Shown: positions 1-12,240, counted from the first letter of the stretch. The stretch: DNA of 64,000 bases from Vesta saturnalis (GCA_036346205.1 JARFJB010001973.1:1019501-1083500), one strand, 5' to 3'. Program-made: numbers and translations. The notes: generated from the sequence alone by a model not told the origin.

Positions 1-1900
1 AATTTGACGCTAATGAGACGCTCAGGAGGGAAATCGGTCCTAAGCAAATTGGACCTACTTTACGTTTTCCATTTTTTAAGAAGCCAGTAATATTGACTTT
101 GTTGGAATCAGGTGTAATCTTTTCGAAAGTCAGGATATTACTATAGAGTAATAGCAACCATTTTAACGTTGAACTTCTCAGATTTTTTAGGGACTCGGGA
201 AACATGATAACGAAGCCGGGTGCCTTATGCTGTTTCAGTGATGAAATACCATCTTTCAGTTCAGCAAGTTCAAACGAAGCAGATAAATTTTCGGAAATAG
301 TTGCATTTTTTCTCTACTTCCTCAAGATTTTTTTAATGTCGTTATTCGAAACTGAAACAGAATTGGGCACGTTTACTATTCTAGAAGCAATAATTGAAGT
401 AGCTGAGATGTTAAATAGCTGTTTATTTAATTGATTTGTAGTCTTTAGTTTGTGAAGTAAGTTTCAGCTACTCCTACTAGACTGACTGAAGTTTAGATTT
501 TGTATTACTTGAGCCCAATTGTCTTTCCTATCGTTATTGAGTGTATTTAAGACTGCACTAACAGTTTTTGTGTTAGGATTGTTTTGGTAGATGTTACATC
601 CCTTTTGAGTATTTCTTGTCCAACAAGAAATATATTTAATTAAAATTATTATTAATTTAATTAAATATATAAATAAAAGTTTAGCTCGAGTAGGATTTGA
701 ACCTACGACCTGTACTTTGCTAGAGTACCGCTAACCAACTGGGCCATCAAGATTCAAGCCCCAATCGATGTAAATTTTATCTTTATGTATGTAGAACTGA
801 TGTAAATTCTAAATGTAATGAGACAGTAATCAAATTTTATATTAATTGCAATATCGCAAGGATTCACACATATCAAAGTACAGGTCGTAGGTTCAAATCC
901 TACTCGAGGTAAACTTTTATTTATGTATTTAATTAAATTAATAATAATTTTTAATTACATATTTACCTTTGAACTTATTCGTTTATAACAAAAACTTATA
1001 ATAAGAAATATATTGTTTACGGCAACCTCTTGGAATTCAGTACTCTGGTACACTTGCACACGCTTAACCTATTGCAGATTACAGGCAACTTGCTTACTAA
1101 ATTTTACCCAATTCGCTTTCTCAAAATTCCAACGAGGTTTTTGTAAAGAGTTAACATAGTCAATATGAATGCAAGTTTTAACTAAAACTGGTCTATATTG
1201 GCTGTGTGGAAAAATACTTAAGACTTCTCTATTGAGGTATGGAGGTGTGAGATCATTGTGTACGGATGTAATGCATAAATCGGGATTATACTTTATGCCA
1301 TCTAACTAAGTGAAACCTTTTTCTATGTTTGGCATTAAAATTTAAATAAATATTGTTCATTTCAATCCTATTATTTAATGAAATACCATTTCTATCGTAT
1401 TTATTATAACCCCACGAGTTATGATGACAGTTAAAATCTCCCATGTAAATAGCAGGGCGAGTATAAATAATTGGGAATTTATCAGGCCAAGGAACATTCG
1501 GTGGTTTATAAATATTACAAATGTGTATATTTGAAATTTTGTTACAATAATTGAGATCTGGTTTGAAATATTTTTATACACGTTTTAGTAATTTATACCT
1601 ATTGTTTTTAATGTATGTAGAGCATCCGTGGACTGTACTGTTTATAAAATCAACTAGTGTATACCCTGAAATGGAACCTATGCAAATTAAATGTTCTTCG
1701 GTACTAGTATCCCTTCAATGTTCAGTTTATAATGTTGTTATAGTCGGGCCAATCGTCAAACATCTTGTAATTCTTTGGCTGGGAGAATTCCGTGGAATTT
1801 ATTTGGGCTTCACAGTGACAACCATTTTGGATTTTGTTCTTGTTAAATTCAGCATGGATTCTAACACAAGAGCTGTCGTCTGCCATTTCGAAATGTCATT
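1..1900 (-). pseudogene. jockey-like non-LTR retrotransposon remnant (endonuclease to start of reverse transcriptase)
   Basis: Conceptual translation of the minus strand shows a LINE ORF2 in pieces. Around 1400-1450 is the apurinic-endonuclease motif MGDFNCHHNSWG. Before it comes an endonuclease stretch with GCSTYIKNNRYKLL (about 1580-1625). After it comes the usual post-endonuclease linker with KPRWNFEKANW (about 1105-1145). At 180-300 the reverse-transcriptase entry motif is visible (ELKDGISSLKQHKAPGF), followed by PISLLSV near 17-40, so the RT domain runs off the left edge. Reading requires several frameshifts (for example near 1300 and 1465), and the element is split by a tRNA-derived insertion at about 637-1002. 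Endonuclease plus RT of this form is typical of the jockey/CR1 group; the exact clade cannot be fixed. It is dead. Confidence 0.85.
625..1014. mobile_element. tRNA-derived repeat inserted in the LINE, head-to-head inverted copies, with 12-bp target duplication
   Basis: The insertion is bounded by the direct repeat AAGAAATATATT at 625-636 and 1003-1014, a clear target-site duplication. Inside, the left part is the reverse complement of the right part: a minus-strand tRNA-like segment at about 683-752 and a plus-strand tRNA 3' half at about 874-911 (ending CCTACTCGAGGTA), each followed by the same AT-rich tail with TTTATTTATGTATTTAAT. The segment at 753-824 matches the leader found upstream of the copies near 28500. 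It is therefore the same repeat family as at 28446-28960, here arranged as an inverted dimer. Confidence 0.8.
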
Positions 1901-1901
1901 T

Positions 1902-2149
1902 ATTCATCAAAACTGAAGAAGACCACTCAAAAATTTGGTTCCTCCATCAAACCATTGCTCTAACACTGAGAGATAAAAAACATACTTATTTGGAGTTTTA
2001 GTAACAAAAGGTTCAATATTAATGTTTTATTACTTACCTAGTTCCGAAAATCATTTTCTGATGTCCACCTAACCTGAACACCTACTTCTTTGGGGACGAT
2101 CAGTGATGGAAGGAATGATCCTTCTGCAGAGATTCATTCCATTAAAGTG
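1902..2149. other. unassigned intergenic DNA
   Basis: No coding region, repeat boundary or RNA gene could be recognised between the LINE remnant and the following transposase relic. The short plus-strand ORF overlapping its end is antisense to the relic and is not considered real. Confidence 0.4.
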
Positions 2150-2680
2150 GTGGGTTCCTTGCCTGAACCTCCTGATATTCTACACTACTACACTGGAGAA
2201 AAGGGCAAGGCTCTGTCCTTTTTCCAATCGCTTTGAGTTTGGTCGGCCCGTGGAAAACCTACTCTCATCAGTTCATCACAGTTGAATATAAATGCAGGTT
2301 GATTCTCAAATGCGTTTTTTCAAAAGCTGGGTTACCTCGTTGCAGGGATCTCTCGAATCTTTCGTACACTTTTGTAATAACTCTGGTTTCTTAATCGATA
2401 AGCTTGGTGCCTCTTAATAAATGAATAGTACCAGTCATCCCAAAAGCTACTGTTGACAAATTGGGTCGTTAAATTATTTACACGCACATATTCGGACACA
2501 ACTTGCTTGACGTTTTCATTATCGCGTGATGCCCATTCGCGATCGTGCTTTTTCTAAGTCATGTCATCACTAAGAGACCGGGTCCTTCCGGAACCTAATT
2601 TGTCAAATTAATTTTTCTCGCCATTTTCTATTGAATACTAACGCTTTTGGGATACCGTAGTCATGTTGAACTTGTTGGTA
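2150..2680 (-). pseudogene. possible CENP-B/pogo-type (Tigger-like) transposase relic
   Basis: On the minus strand about 2350-2460 translates to a stretch with WDDWYYSFIKRHQAYRLRNQ, resembling the conserved segment of pogo/Tigger transposases after the DNA-binding domains (pattern W-x-x-F-x-K-R-H-x-x-x-x-L-R). About 90 nt downstream, FIFNCDEL (about 2265-2300) resembles the first catalytic aspartate motif (F-N-x-D-E-T). Everything between and after is broken by stops and frameshifts. The assignment rests on these two short matches in the right order, so it is tentative; another DDE family is possible. Confidence 0.4.
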
Positions 2681-2689
2681 AGTTTTGTT

Positions 2690-3109
2690 TTTTTAAATAT
2701 CTTCTACAGCCCTACTCAGGACTTCAGGTGGTGGTCCGTGGCATCTCTGAAATTATTACTAATTCTTACTTACTAATTACCATTATATTAGTATTTATAT
2801 TTCCTCCAAATTAACATTTACATGTACCTCACACTTCTATTGCTGGGGTAAATGTAAATTGTTTGTAAGTTATGAATTGCACAATACCCTTTGCACAACT
2901 GTTTTCACACTAAACCACACCGTGCTGTTCATCCGAATATACTTCAGCGGTTATGGGGCCATAATTTGTCCTCCAGTGACTAACAAGTGCGAAATACGAA
3001 CAGCATTGCCACTGTAAGTTAAAGATCTTTTTGAATCAGAAAGGGTTTTACATTTACCCTATTTAAATTTACCCCAGTTGACCCTATGTGCAGGGTTGTC
3101 CACTTGCCC
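2690..3109. other. unassigned DNA
   Basis: No coding potential or clear repeat boundary is seen in this AT-rich stretch. Confidence 0.35.
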
Positions 3110-5470
3110 TACGTTATTTGATAGCACCTTTAATATTAATTTTAGGAGAAAAGGTCACGAGGAATTTTAATTCAGATGTTCCTAAAAATATTTTAAACCC
3201 TGCACGGATTCCGATTTCCTCTGTACAAGTCCGTACTGAATTATTTTAAATGGAACACCCTATAAATTTTCTTTTCGAAAGTAGCATTCAGTAAAAAATT
3301 CATAACTATTCAATCGTTGGCAGCAGAGTAACGAAGTAGGAGATTATCATAAACATAAGATCCTTTTATTTATAGATATACTGATTTTGAACGAGATGCA
3401 AAGGGCAATACTGATTTTTTCGACCACAGAAGAAATAGCAATCGTCGACTATTTTAAATAGAACACTGTATATTTTTTCATGAATGAACTGCTATTTATG
3501 TTGTCTTTGATTTTGTTAAATATGTACCATATCTAAAGTTAATAGTTTTCGCGATAATAACCTTAGCTTGAATTTTTTCTCCCAATCCTTAAAATGAAGT
3601 TAAAGGAAGCACATTGAAAAACACTATTTGCATCAGATATTTAATTATTATTACCTTAATTGTGTTGTTACTTAAAAAGCAAGGAATACGAAGAAAAGAA
3701 AATGATATACAGAGTATGCTGTTCCTTAATCATAAACACATTTAATATAGTTGGCTTGCCAATAACTACAACACTTGCAATTCTCAGACAACATATGTCG
3801 GTTTAATTTCAATTGATTATATTTGAGACATTATCGTTTTCACTTTGTCCAAAATGGCCAAAATCGAATCGAAAATGTCATGTTTTCTAAATAACGAACT
3901 GGTTGATATGGTTTTTATTCCTTGCTAATGTTTACAGAACCTGTTATTGACTACGCGCGTATAGAAACAGCATTTGAAGATCTTCTTGCAAGATTCGTGG
4001 CCGGGGAGGGAGCATATTCAAGATCAGTCCTGAGTGAGAAGAATAAAGAAACAGTAATGACAACCTTGGTTGAAGACTCAAGAAGAAGAAAAGAAAAGTG
4101 TCCATTTTCATCCATACCGGTTTCAAAGAGACCAGAAACTTCTTGGGGATAACCGTTTAAGTCGTTTCGGTTTTTGTCGTTGGGCCAATGAAAAATTGGC
4201 CAGTGAATGACACTTTTTCAAGAATGTTTTATTCATGGACGAATAATGGGTTAATGAGTAGTCACAACAATCATCATCATCATGATATAAACCCACATGT
4301 GGCAAGGGAAGTTGGCCGTCAGCATGGAAGATTGCTAAACCCGTGGGGTGGAATTATTGGTCAATATGTAGTGGGACATATTTTTCGATAGACATTTAAA
4401 CTCTCAAGTTCATCCGATTTTTGAGCCATAATTTGCCGATCTTACTTGAAGGCATCCTTTGGTGATACGACAACGCATGTCGTTCCAGCATGACGGCGCT
4501 CCTGCCCACTACGTAATTGGAGTAAGAAACTTTTAAACGATGAATATCCTCAAAGATGGATTGGAAGAAGAGGTCCGTAAATTGGTCACCCTGATCACCT
4601 GACATAACCAAATCCGACTTTTTCCATGGGGATGTGTAAAAGAACGTGTACACCAAGAACCACCTACAACTTCAGCCGATATGAAACATAGGACACATAA
4701 AGCTTTCAAGTCGTGTAAGGCAGTATTTACAAAATAATGGTGGGTTGTTTGAAGTTATTTTAAGTTAATGTTTACTGTATTGTGTTTTGTATCTTTCGTT
4801 TTTATGTAAGTTTATGTAGTAATGAATGTTATAGATCAGCTAATAATTAATAATAAGTAAATATCTGATACAAATAGTGTTATTGTTTGTTGGTTCCTGT
4901 AAGTTTATTTCAGGATTGGGAGAAAAATAAAATAATTCAAGTAAGGTCATTTTCCCGGATAATATTAACTTTATTTAACAAAAATCAAAGACAACTTGAA
5001 AGGAAGTTCATTCGTGAAAATATATATTTAAAATAGTCGACTTTTAATATTTCTTCCGTGGTCGTTAGAATAAAATCAGTACGGTTCTTTTGCAACAAGT
5101 TTTGTTCAAAACTAGCATATCGAAAAATAAAAGGCTCTTTTGTTTATGATAAGCCCCAATTTCTTTGTTCTGCTGCCAACTATTGAATAGTTGATTTTTT
5201 ACTCAATGTTAGTTTCGGAGAGTTTTCTTTAAACATCTATTTAATCCTAAATGAGTGGACTTAAGTAGGTGAAAGGTCAAACAAACTTTGCTTAGAATCG
5301 AATATGGATTTCAAAATATTAAAATTTTAAGGGCATTCCATTTAAAATAATTGAGTACTGTCCTGTACAGATGAAACCAGAAGCCGTGAAGGGCTCAAAA
5401 CGTTTTTAGGTTGAAAACAAGGAAAATCTGAATAAAAATGTCTCTTAAAGTAATATTAAAGGTACTCATC
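3110..5470. mobile_element. IS630/Tc1/mariner-type element with TIRs of about 500 bp, degenerate
   Basis: The left arm (about 3110-3600) and right arm (about 4905-5470) are inverted copies. For example the segments around ATTTTAAATGGAACACCC (3242-3260) and GGGCATTCCATTTAAAAT (5330-5348) are complementary, and CAATCCTTAAAATGAAG near 3585 matches the opposite arm near 4915. Arms differ by many substitutions and small indels, so the copy is old. The interior carries a broken transposase. The right end abuts the next TIR element almost directly. Exact ends are uncertain by some tens of bases. Confidence 0.75.
3900..4760 (+). pseudogene. degenerate DDE transposase of the 3110-5470 element
   Basis: Plus-strand frames show the core in order: FGFCRWANEKLAS then VLFMDE (first catalytic region, about 4160-4245), GGIIGQYVVGHIF (about 4350-4390), a frame reading SFQHDGAPAHY (second aspartate motif, about 4475-4510), WIGRRGP / WSPDHPD (about 4555-4605) and FFPWGCVKERV (about 4615-4650). 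This order is diagnostic for the IS630/Tc1/mariner-type transposases with an FQHDGAPAH second motif common in insect genomes. Several stop codons and at least four frame changes make it non-functional. The C-terminal end fades near 4750. Confidence 0.8.
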
Positions 5471-7745
5471 AATCTCTGCATCAATTTTAACCTAAAAATC
5501 GCAAAAATATTTACGTACCCTGTTGACAACATTGTCAATAAGTCATTTGAAATTTTAAAACCTTAAAAAGGTAACTATTTACCAAATTTGAAAAAATTGT
5601 GATGAGAAAAAATTGTGTATTCACCTCGAGATACTATGTGCCAAGTAAACAGCAAAATAATGACTTTTCTATTATTCTTTTTTTTTTGAAAACTAGACCC
5701 ATAAAAGTTTTTCATTTTTTTCTTTAGATTTTATCCTAAAAATGTATTTTGATCCACCAGTATGAGAAATACACATTCTTTGTTAATTTCAATGTATTTT
5801 TCTTTGAAAAGTAATTTTCTCAGAAAATTGCAGGTCGATGTTGGACTATTTTAAAATTTCTGTTTTTCGTATGCTGATTATCTTTTGTGAGATGGGTCTC
5901 TGTAAAAGAAAACAAACTCAAATTTTGTTTCAAACAAAATTCTAAAATTTATACCATTTAATTTTAAATAAGTTCGTCAACAAATATTGGACATATTTTG
6001 TTTGAATGGCTTAAGTGCCACAGTAGGTCTTGGGAACAACTAACTAAACTAAAAAACTGTTAAATTTCTGTATGTGCCTAGCCTTTCCATGCAAGTAACT
6101 GTTCTTCTAGGAAAGTGTTTTATCGTTTTTTCTTAAAAAACTGAGAGGTATATCATTAAAAATTTCTCTTATTGTATTTTCTAACTGATCAATATTTTGA
6201 AAAGGTCGTTTTTGGTAAACTTTTTGCTTTAAGTACCCCATAAAAAAGTCGAGGGCGTGAGATCAGGCGATCTCGCTGGCCAGTATTGCAAATATCTGCC
6301 GATCCATTTGCCGCTACATTAATCGTCTAGGTAATTTCTCACCTCAATGATAGAATGAATTGAAGCGCCATCATGATGAAACCATAATTTTGATCTTTCC
6401 GCTAATGACGTGTTATCAATTTCATTTGCAATTTCAGTCGAGAGAAATTTTAAATAACGTTTGGTATTTAGTTTTCTTTGGAAGAAGTAAGGCCCAATAA
6501 GTCTGCCATTAAAATAGTACACCAAACATTAGTTTTAAAAGAATATTGGTCCTTGCATTCGATAATAAAGTTGGGGTTATCGTCAGTCCACCATCTGCAA
6601 TTTTGAGAGCTTCCTACTCCGTTAGATGAAAAGTTGCTTCATTAGAGAATAGTATGTACTTTGTAAAAGGTCGGTTTTCTTCTAATTCTCCATGTACTCA
6701 TGCGCAAAAATCAAATAATATGTAAATCCTGTTCCTGCAGCATGTTAATAAATCTTGGTTTGTATGGATGATATGTGTTTTCTTGGAATATTTCTTATTG
6801 TGCTTTGTTTTATTCCAGTTCTGTTGGAAATTGCGGTAGGTGAAGTTTTTAGTGTTCAATTACATCCAGTAAAACATTTTCTGCTTGTTCGTCCATTACC
6901 CATTTTGCATAGAGCGTGTTAAATCCATTTTCTACTGATCTTGTTCTTAAAAATTTTTGGAGGATGCGCCCTACGGTTGAATGTGATATGCTTTTCAGGA
7001 TTCCTCTGATTAAAATAGTGGCCGTATCTTCTCCATGAATTAAAACAATTTCTACTTCTTCTTCTTCTTTGCTAAGTATTACCTTTCACAAAACTTAACA
7101 ACTCTTTGAAATACTAGTAAACACTTAACTTGACGCAGTAACTACTAAAAACTGAAGTTTGTTGACATTAAGTCACGGTTTTTCCAAAGGCTACTTATCC
7201 AATTCAAATAAATAGGCTCCGCATAAAATATTTCAGTATTTTTTAGGGTATAATGATTGTTCCTCTTTTAAATTTAAATAAATTATCAGTTACACCTTCT
7301 GTTCTTGTTTGAAACAAAATTTGAGTTTGTTTTATTTTACACATGCCCATTTCACAAAAGATAATTAGCATACAAAAACAGGAAATTTAAAATAGTCCAA
7401 CATTGATCTGTAATTTGCGAGGAAATAAGTTTTCAAAGAAAACAGATTGAAATTAATAAAGCATATGTGTTTCTCATACCCTGGATTAAAATACATTTTT
7501 AAGTTAAAATTTAAAACGAAAAAGGAAAAATTTTTGTCGTTTCTCAAAAAAAAAGTTAAAAATAAAAAGTCGTTATTTTTCTGCAAACTTGGCACATAGT
7601 ACCTTTTCTAAAGTTTTAAAATTTCAAGCGACATATTGACAATGCTGTCAACAGGGTAGGCAAATATTTTTGTCGATTTTAGGTTAAAATTGATGCGAGA
7701 TTGATGCAGAAGTCATTTATAAAAAAACTATTACAAAATTTCCTG
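5471..7745. mobile_element. mariner-superfamily element with about 450-500-bp TIRs
   Basis: The left arm (about 5471-5990) and right arm (about 7265-7745) are imperfect inverted copies. Shared tracts include TGCATCAATTTTAACC at the outer part (5477-5495, complement near 7680-7695), CTGTTGACAACATTGTCAAT (complement near 7635-7655) and CAAACTCAAATTTTGTTTC at the inner part (complement near 7305-7330). The right end is followed by TA at 7746-7747. The interior holds a minus-strand transposase relic. Confidence 0.75.
6180..7095 (-). pseudogene. degenerate DDE transposase of the 5471-7745 element
   Basis: Reading the minus strand from about 7090 down: LFSNEATFHLTE (about 6620-6660) is the first catalytic region, but the expected Asp of FTDEATF is Asn. 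Then GRLIGPYFFQRKLNTKRYLKFL (about 6440-6505), LWFHHDGASIH (about 6365-6400, second Asp) and WPARSPDLTP (about 6250-6290, third region). The protein is broken by stops and frameshifts throughout. Loss of the first Asp alone would make it catalytically dead. Same transposase type as in the other TIR elements here. Confidence 0.8.
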
Positions 7746-7788
7746 TATGGGGCGGACTTTTTGAACATTGTATATGTATGTATTATAT

Positions 7789-8664
7789 CAGGGTGTTTTG
7801 AAAATTAGGGTTCAAATTTAATTTACTTTTGCAATTTGATAGAACTCATTAAAATGAAGACAAAATGTCTACTTGCCTAAGATACGGCAACCCTTATCAA
7901 AGTATACAGGCCTTGAAGGTTCAATGAACTGATTTTTTCAATTATTTTACAAAAATTCGATAAAGATTTACAAAGAGAAATTTATTGACATAAAACTTTT
8001 CACGAAATCATGAATTTCAGTTATAGATTCTAGGCCATTTTACAGTATATTCGAATCATAGGCAGTCCTTTTCAGAGGATGAAAAGGGTATTCAAGTCCC
8101 TAAAAATTTTGTACGACAAAACTTTTGCAATTTTTTGAAGACAAATTTCATAAATTCTGGACAGTTTTATCGTAAAAATGTCGTCTTTGCGTAAGTCGAT
8201 ATCGGCAAGGTTGATTCCGAAGTGAATAACAGTAATTTTATCAAATAATGATAATTTTCAAACTCATTTTACACAAAAACCGTTGCCGATATCGATTTAC
8301 GCAAAGACGAAATTTTTACATAAAACTGTCCAAAATTTATGAATTTGTTAAAAAATTGCAAAAGGTCGTACAAAATTTTTAGGACTTGATACCTTTCCAT
8401 CCCCTGAAAAGGACGCCTATGATTCGAATAACGAAAATGGCCTAGCTCATGTTACTCGGCGTGAAAAGTTATGTATGTTCCCTTAATTTCATCTCTTTAT
8501 CTTTTATCTTTTCTGAAATAATTCAATAAAATCAGTTTCATTCGAACCCTTTGAAGGGCCTGTAACTTTTAAGGGTGCGTTTTAGGGCACATGTTTATAG
8601 GAACATTTTGTCTTATTTTAATGAGTTCTATATGCAGTAGAAATTGAACCCTATTTCAGAAACA

Positions 8665-8667
<3 letters not shown>
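7789..8667. mobile_element. foldback MITE, nearly whole-length inverted repeat
   Basis: The element starts CAGGGTGTTTTGAAAATTAG and ends with the complement of CAGTGTTTCTGAAATAGG; both ends sit next to TA, and the right end is directly followed by a (TA)n tract. The left arm (7789 to about 8215) is complementary to the right arm (about 8265-8667) across its length, for example TTTACGCAAAGACG (8297-8310) against CGTCTTTGCGTAA (8180-8192). The remaining spacer of some tens of bases has no coding capacity. It looks like a non-autonomous relative of the neighbouring TIR elements. Confidence 0.8.

Positions 8668-8731
<64 letters not shown>
8668..8731. repeat. (TA)n microsatellite between two TIR elements
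   Basis: An almost pure TA run joins the right end of the foldback MITE to the left end of the next element. Confidence 0.95.
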
Positions 8732-8733
8732 TA

Positions 8734-11007
8734 GGTGTCCCTAAATTGCATAGCCAAAAGTATAAGGAAGATTACTTACGTAAAATAAGCCGATTTAACG
8801 AAACTTTTATTTTATAAAATTTGTTATATGGGGACGTGTTTCAACGCTACAACTTTTTGTGCTACACTGTAGGCTTTTTAGTATGAAATAATAGTTTTCC
8901 TGTCTTTTCTGCTTTAAAAGGTATACCTTCTTGATATCGCTAAGAGCACCGGTTTCCGAGAAAAACGCGTGCAAATTATCCAAAAGTATCAAAATAACTT
9001 ATTTGACTATCATATTTTTTTCCGCATTAACAATTAGTTTTAATTAATTTTAATTAATTTTGAATCTTTTCTCTCGTAAAAAATTTGGATAAGACGAACG
9101 GTTTAGGCAGGAAAAAAATTTTCTAATGCATTGCACATTTGCGCAAGGGCTTTTACTTAGATGAAAAACTTTAGTCGCCTTTGCTTTTTAGTTACCATAT
9201 TGATAGTTGAATTTATTTATCAAACGTTAGTTTTCTTTTGTCGCTTTTCCGTTAATAAAGATCCATAATTATCGCTCACAGTTTCACTATTCTGAAATGG
9301 TGGATATGCTTTTAGTCTATGGACTTTGCCATTGCTACGGTCGAAGAAGTGTACGAATTTATAGGGAAAAATATCCTTTCCGTAGAACTCCAAATCGGCA
9401 CTCTTTTGCTAATATCGAAAGACATCTCCGTGATAATGGCAATTTTCAACCAAGCCGTGTAAATTCTGGACGCAGACGAACCATAAGGACGGTGGAAATA
9501 GAAGAAGAGATTTTGGACGCTGTTGAAATAAATCCAAAGACCAGCACACGACGTGTAGGATTGCAATTGGGAATTTCGAAATCATCAGTTCATAGTATTC
9601 CAAGAACAATTATTGTACCCTTTCATATTCGAAAAGCTCAAGACATATTGCCCATGGATCCTGATCAACGTTTAGCTTTCTGTCGATGTAATATTTATAG
9701 AATAATCGAAAATCCAATTAAAAAATTTTGTTCACGAACGAAGCTACTTTTACTAGATGCGGTATTTTCAATGTTCATAATGAACATGTTTATGCTGTTG
9801 AAAACCCTCATTAAATGAGAGAACATCAATTTCAAGTAAATATTTGGGCTGGAATTCTACAGACTTTTATTATTGGTCCCTTTGTACCGCCAAATCGGCT
9901 GAATGGAGATAGGTACTAGAACTATTTAATACAAAATCTACATATTTTATTGGAAGATTTGCCCTTACTCCTTCTTCGTGGCCTTTGGTTTATGCATGAT
10001 GGCGCACCTTTATTTTACTTTAAATGTAAGATAACATTTAAATGAGGTATATCAACAGCGCTGGATTGGAAGAGGAGGTGACGCATTTGTGAACTGGCGG
10101 CACGATCACTGGACTCGACATCCTGTGATTTTTTGTGGGTGCCTTGAAATCAAAAGTTTATGCATTTAATGCAAGAAGAATTGTTGGCAAGAATAATTCA
10201 TGAAGCCAATTTATTAAAGAATAGTCCTGAAGTATTGTCCAAAGTACAATGTAATTTTTAAAAAGAATTTACTTGAGCATGCGGGAAAATGGTGGAAATT
10301 TTGAACATTTGTTGAATTAGTAAATTAAATACCTTCCAGAAAAGTCCATCAATTGCACTTGTTAAAACAAAATTTACATAATTTTATTTTTTAATTTTAT
10401 TTAGCTTTTGTTGATAGTAATGCAATATAATTGTTTAACTTTGTTTTTCATATTGTTAATTATTGTTTTGTTTTTTCTTCAATAGCTATTGTTCTTGAAA
10501 ACTTCATTCTTCTTTATTTTTCAATAAATGGGGTTCATGAATTATTCTTATTATTATTATGAATTACTATTATACTTTTGGATAATTTGCATGCACCATG
10601 AGCGTTAGATGCGTTTTTCTCGGAAACCGGTGCTCTGAGCGATATCAAGTAGGTGTACCTCTTTAAGCAGAAAAGGTAGGGAAATCTATTATTCTACACT
10701 AAATGGGCCTACAGTGTAGCACAAAAAGTTGTAGCGGTTTAAACAGGTCCTAATGGTCGTTTGTAGCGCCCTCTAGGAAATACACCGAAATCGATGATAA
10801 ATTTGAATTTCTCATCCAAGGAAACCCTAATGCAAGAAATTTTATAAAATGAGCTCAAACCAGTCGAAAGAAAATGTGATTTATTTTTCAACTTTGACAC
10901 GCTGTAGCTTCGTGATTATCACCTTTTGGATTATGGCAAGTTTAGCTAAATCGGATTATTTTCACGTAAGTAATCTCCATTATCCTTTTGGCTATGCAAT
11001 TTAGGGA

Positions 11008-11010
<3 letters not shown>
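8734..11010. mobile_element. mariner-superfamily element inserted between (TA)n tracts
   Basis: Terminal inverted repeats begin GTGTCCCTAAATTGCATAGC at both ends (left 8735-8755, right complement 10990-11009). The arms continue inward with shared segments such as AGCACCGGTTTCCGAGAAAA (left about 8944-8963, right about 10618-10637). The right arm has an extra block of about 150 bp (about 10750-10900). Both ends abut TA microsatellites. The interior carries a plus-strand transposase relic. Confidence 0.85.
9255..10330 (+). pseudogene. DUF4817/HTH DDE transposase of the 8734-11010 element, broken
   Basis: The first ORF (9297-9818) begins MVDMLLVYGLCHCYGRRS and gives the N-terminal DUF4817-like region (RIYREKYPFRRTPNRHSF) and a helix-turn-helix region (TSTRRVGLQLGISKSSVHS, about residues 80-100). 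The expected first catalytic Asp motif near 9740 is destroyed. After a frame change at about 9690-9830, VNIWAGILQTFIIGPF (9835-9882), LWFMHDGAPLFYF (about 9980-10020) and QRWIGRGGD (about 10060-10085) follow the family order. The C-terminal end near 10290 is degenerate. There is no intact ORF. Confidence 0.85.

Positions 11011-11058
<48 letters not shown>
11011..11058. repeat. (TA)n microsatellite
   Basis: A TA run directly joins the right TIR of the 8734-11010 element to the next segment. Confidence 0.95.
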
Positions 11059-11061
<3 letters not shown>

Positions 11062-11539
11062 GTATGGAAAAACATTATTGCGGGTCTGACTTCTAATAAT
11101 CTAGAAAGAAACCCAATAAGCATTATATGAGTGTGAGAGAGACATAACTTTACCGATGTTGCCACTTGTACAGATTTGCATGTAGGTACAAAATATGAAC
11201 TACTTAAGTCTCCTTCAATCTAGCTTCAACATTTCTAACGAAACCAAGCAATTAAGATGATGTTGAAAACTCGTGTCTTTGAAACTATTAAGTAAATACT
11301 TTACACTTAAACATTAAATGATAATACCTCAAACATCGAGGTTTATTGTAATTGCGAATTTATGATATAGTTTTATAGTTCGATTACTACTGTAAGAAAA
11401 AACTTACAAGTTAAGTTTAAGGTTTAACTTTAGCATTATAATTCTTATTGAAGAACAACTATTTTTAAAATGAATAGAATACACTTTTTCAAAACTCTAC
11501 TTTATAAGATTTTCAAAGAGACCTTCCACCTTGCGCAAG

Positions 11540-12240
11540 GCAGTAACTCATTCTGTGATAAAATTCAGTTCGGGTGTTTTCTAACATTTTTTGGGTGATG
11601 CTGTTCAAAGATTCTGTAAATTTGACACGAAGTTCGTCCAAATTGTTAGCATGTTCATGCCTGTGCCCATAAATTTGCTGGGATACGTTACCACAAACAA
11701 AAAGTCGTTCGGCGCAATATCAGGTGAGCGAGGAAGATATTTAGTAGTACCTTTTCCACTAATAATACGTTTAGGAACGTAGTTTCCAAAACTGTTGAAC
11801 TCTTATTGCAGTATGAGCAGGATAGCCATCTTCTTGACACCAAATGTCATCAAAATTTATATTGAGGCGTTGAACAGCTGGAACTATCTGGTTTCTCAAC
11901 AGTTCTAAAGACCAATTATGCAATTTCCAAAATTCCTGCCACACATTAACTTTTGGGGTATTGTGTCCAATAAAGAATACTAATGTGTCTGTTTTCCTGA
12001 GAGTAACCAACCGCAACAGACGGATTGTGATGGCCATGTAAGTTAAAGGAGTACTCGTCGGCAAACAAAATATTTTCAATAAATCTTTCGTTTTTATTAC
12101 TCGATTCATCATATCTTCACAAAATTTCATACGCTTTTGGTGATCTGGAAAAATTCTGTGTAGTTTGCAACTTATAGCAACAGTATTTATCCTTTTCAAG
12201 ATATTGAGAACTGTTCTTGGTTCAATATCCATTTCTTCAG
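11540..12240 (-). pseudogene. mariner-type transposase relic, 5' end lost at the TG microsatellite
   Basis: The minus-strand ORF at 11771-12232 starts in the linker between the HTH and catalytic domains (VLNILKRINTVAISCKLHRI), then PDHQKRMKFCEDMMNRVIK. An out-of-frame stretch follows where the first Asp motif should be, then NTPKVNVWQEFWKLHNW and DDIWCQEDGYPAHTAIRVQQ (second Asp motif, about 11795-11850). Downstream in another frame, LPRSPDIAPNDFLFVV (about 11690-11740) gives the third catalytic region. The N-terminus and any right TIR are missing because the copy ends at the microsatellite at 12307. Left flank 11059-11539 holds no gene. Confidence 0.75.

Noticed and set aside
1551..1916. 121-codon plus-strand ORF
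   Set aside because: It is antisense to the LINE endonuclease remnant, which explains the sequence better.
5419..5470. Left end of the 5471-7745 element placed at about 5419
   Set aside because: The stretch 5419-5470 matches the left arm of the 3110-5470 element better (ATCTGAAT and TAATATTAAAGGT), so it was given to that element.
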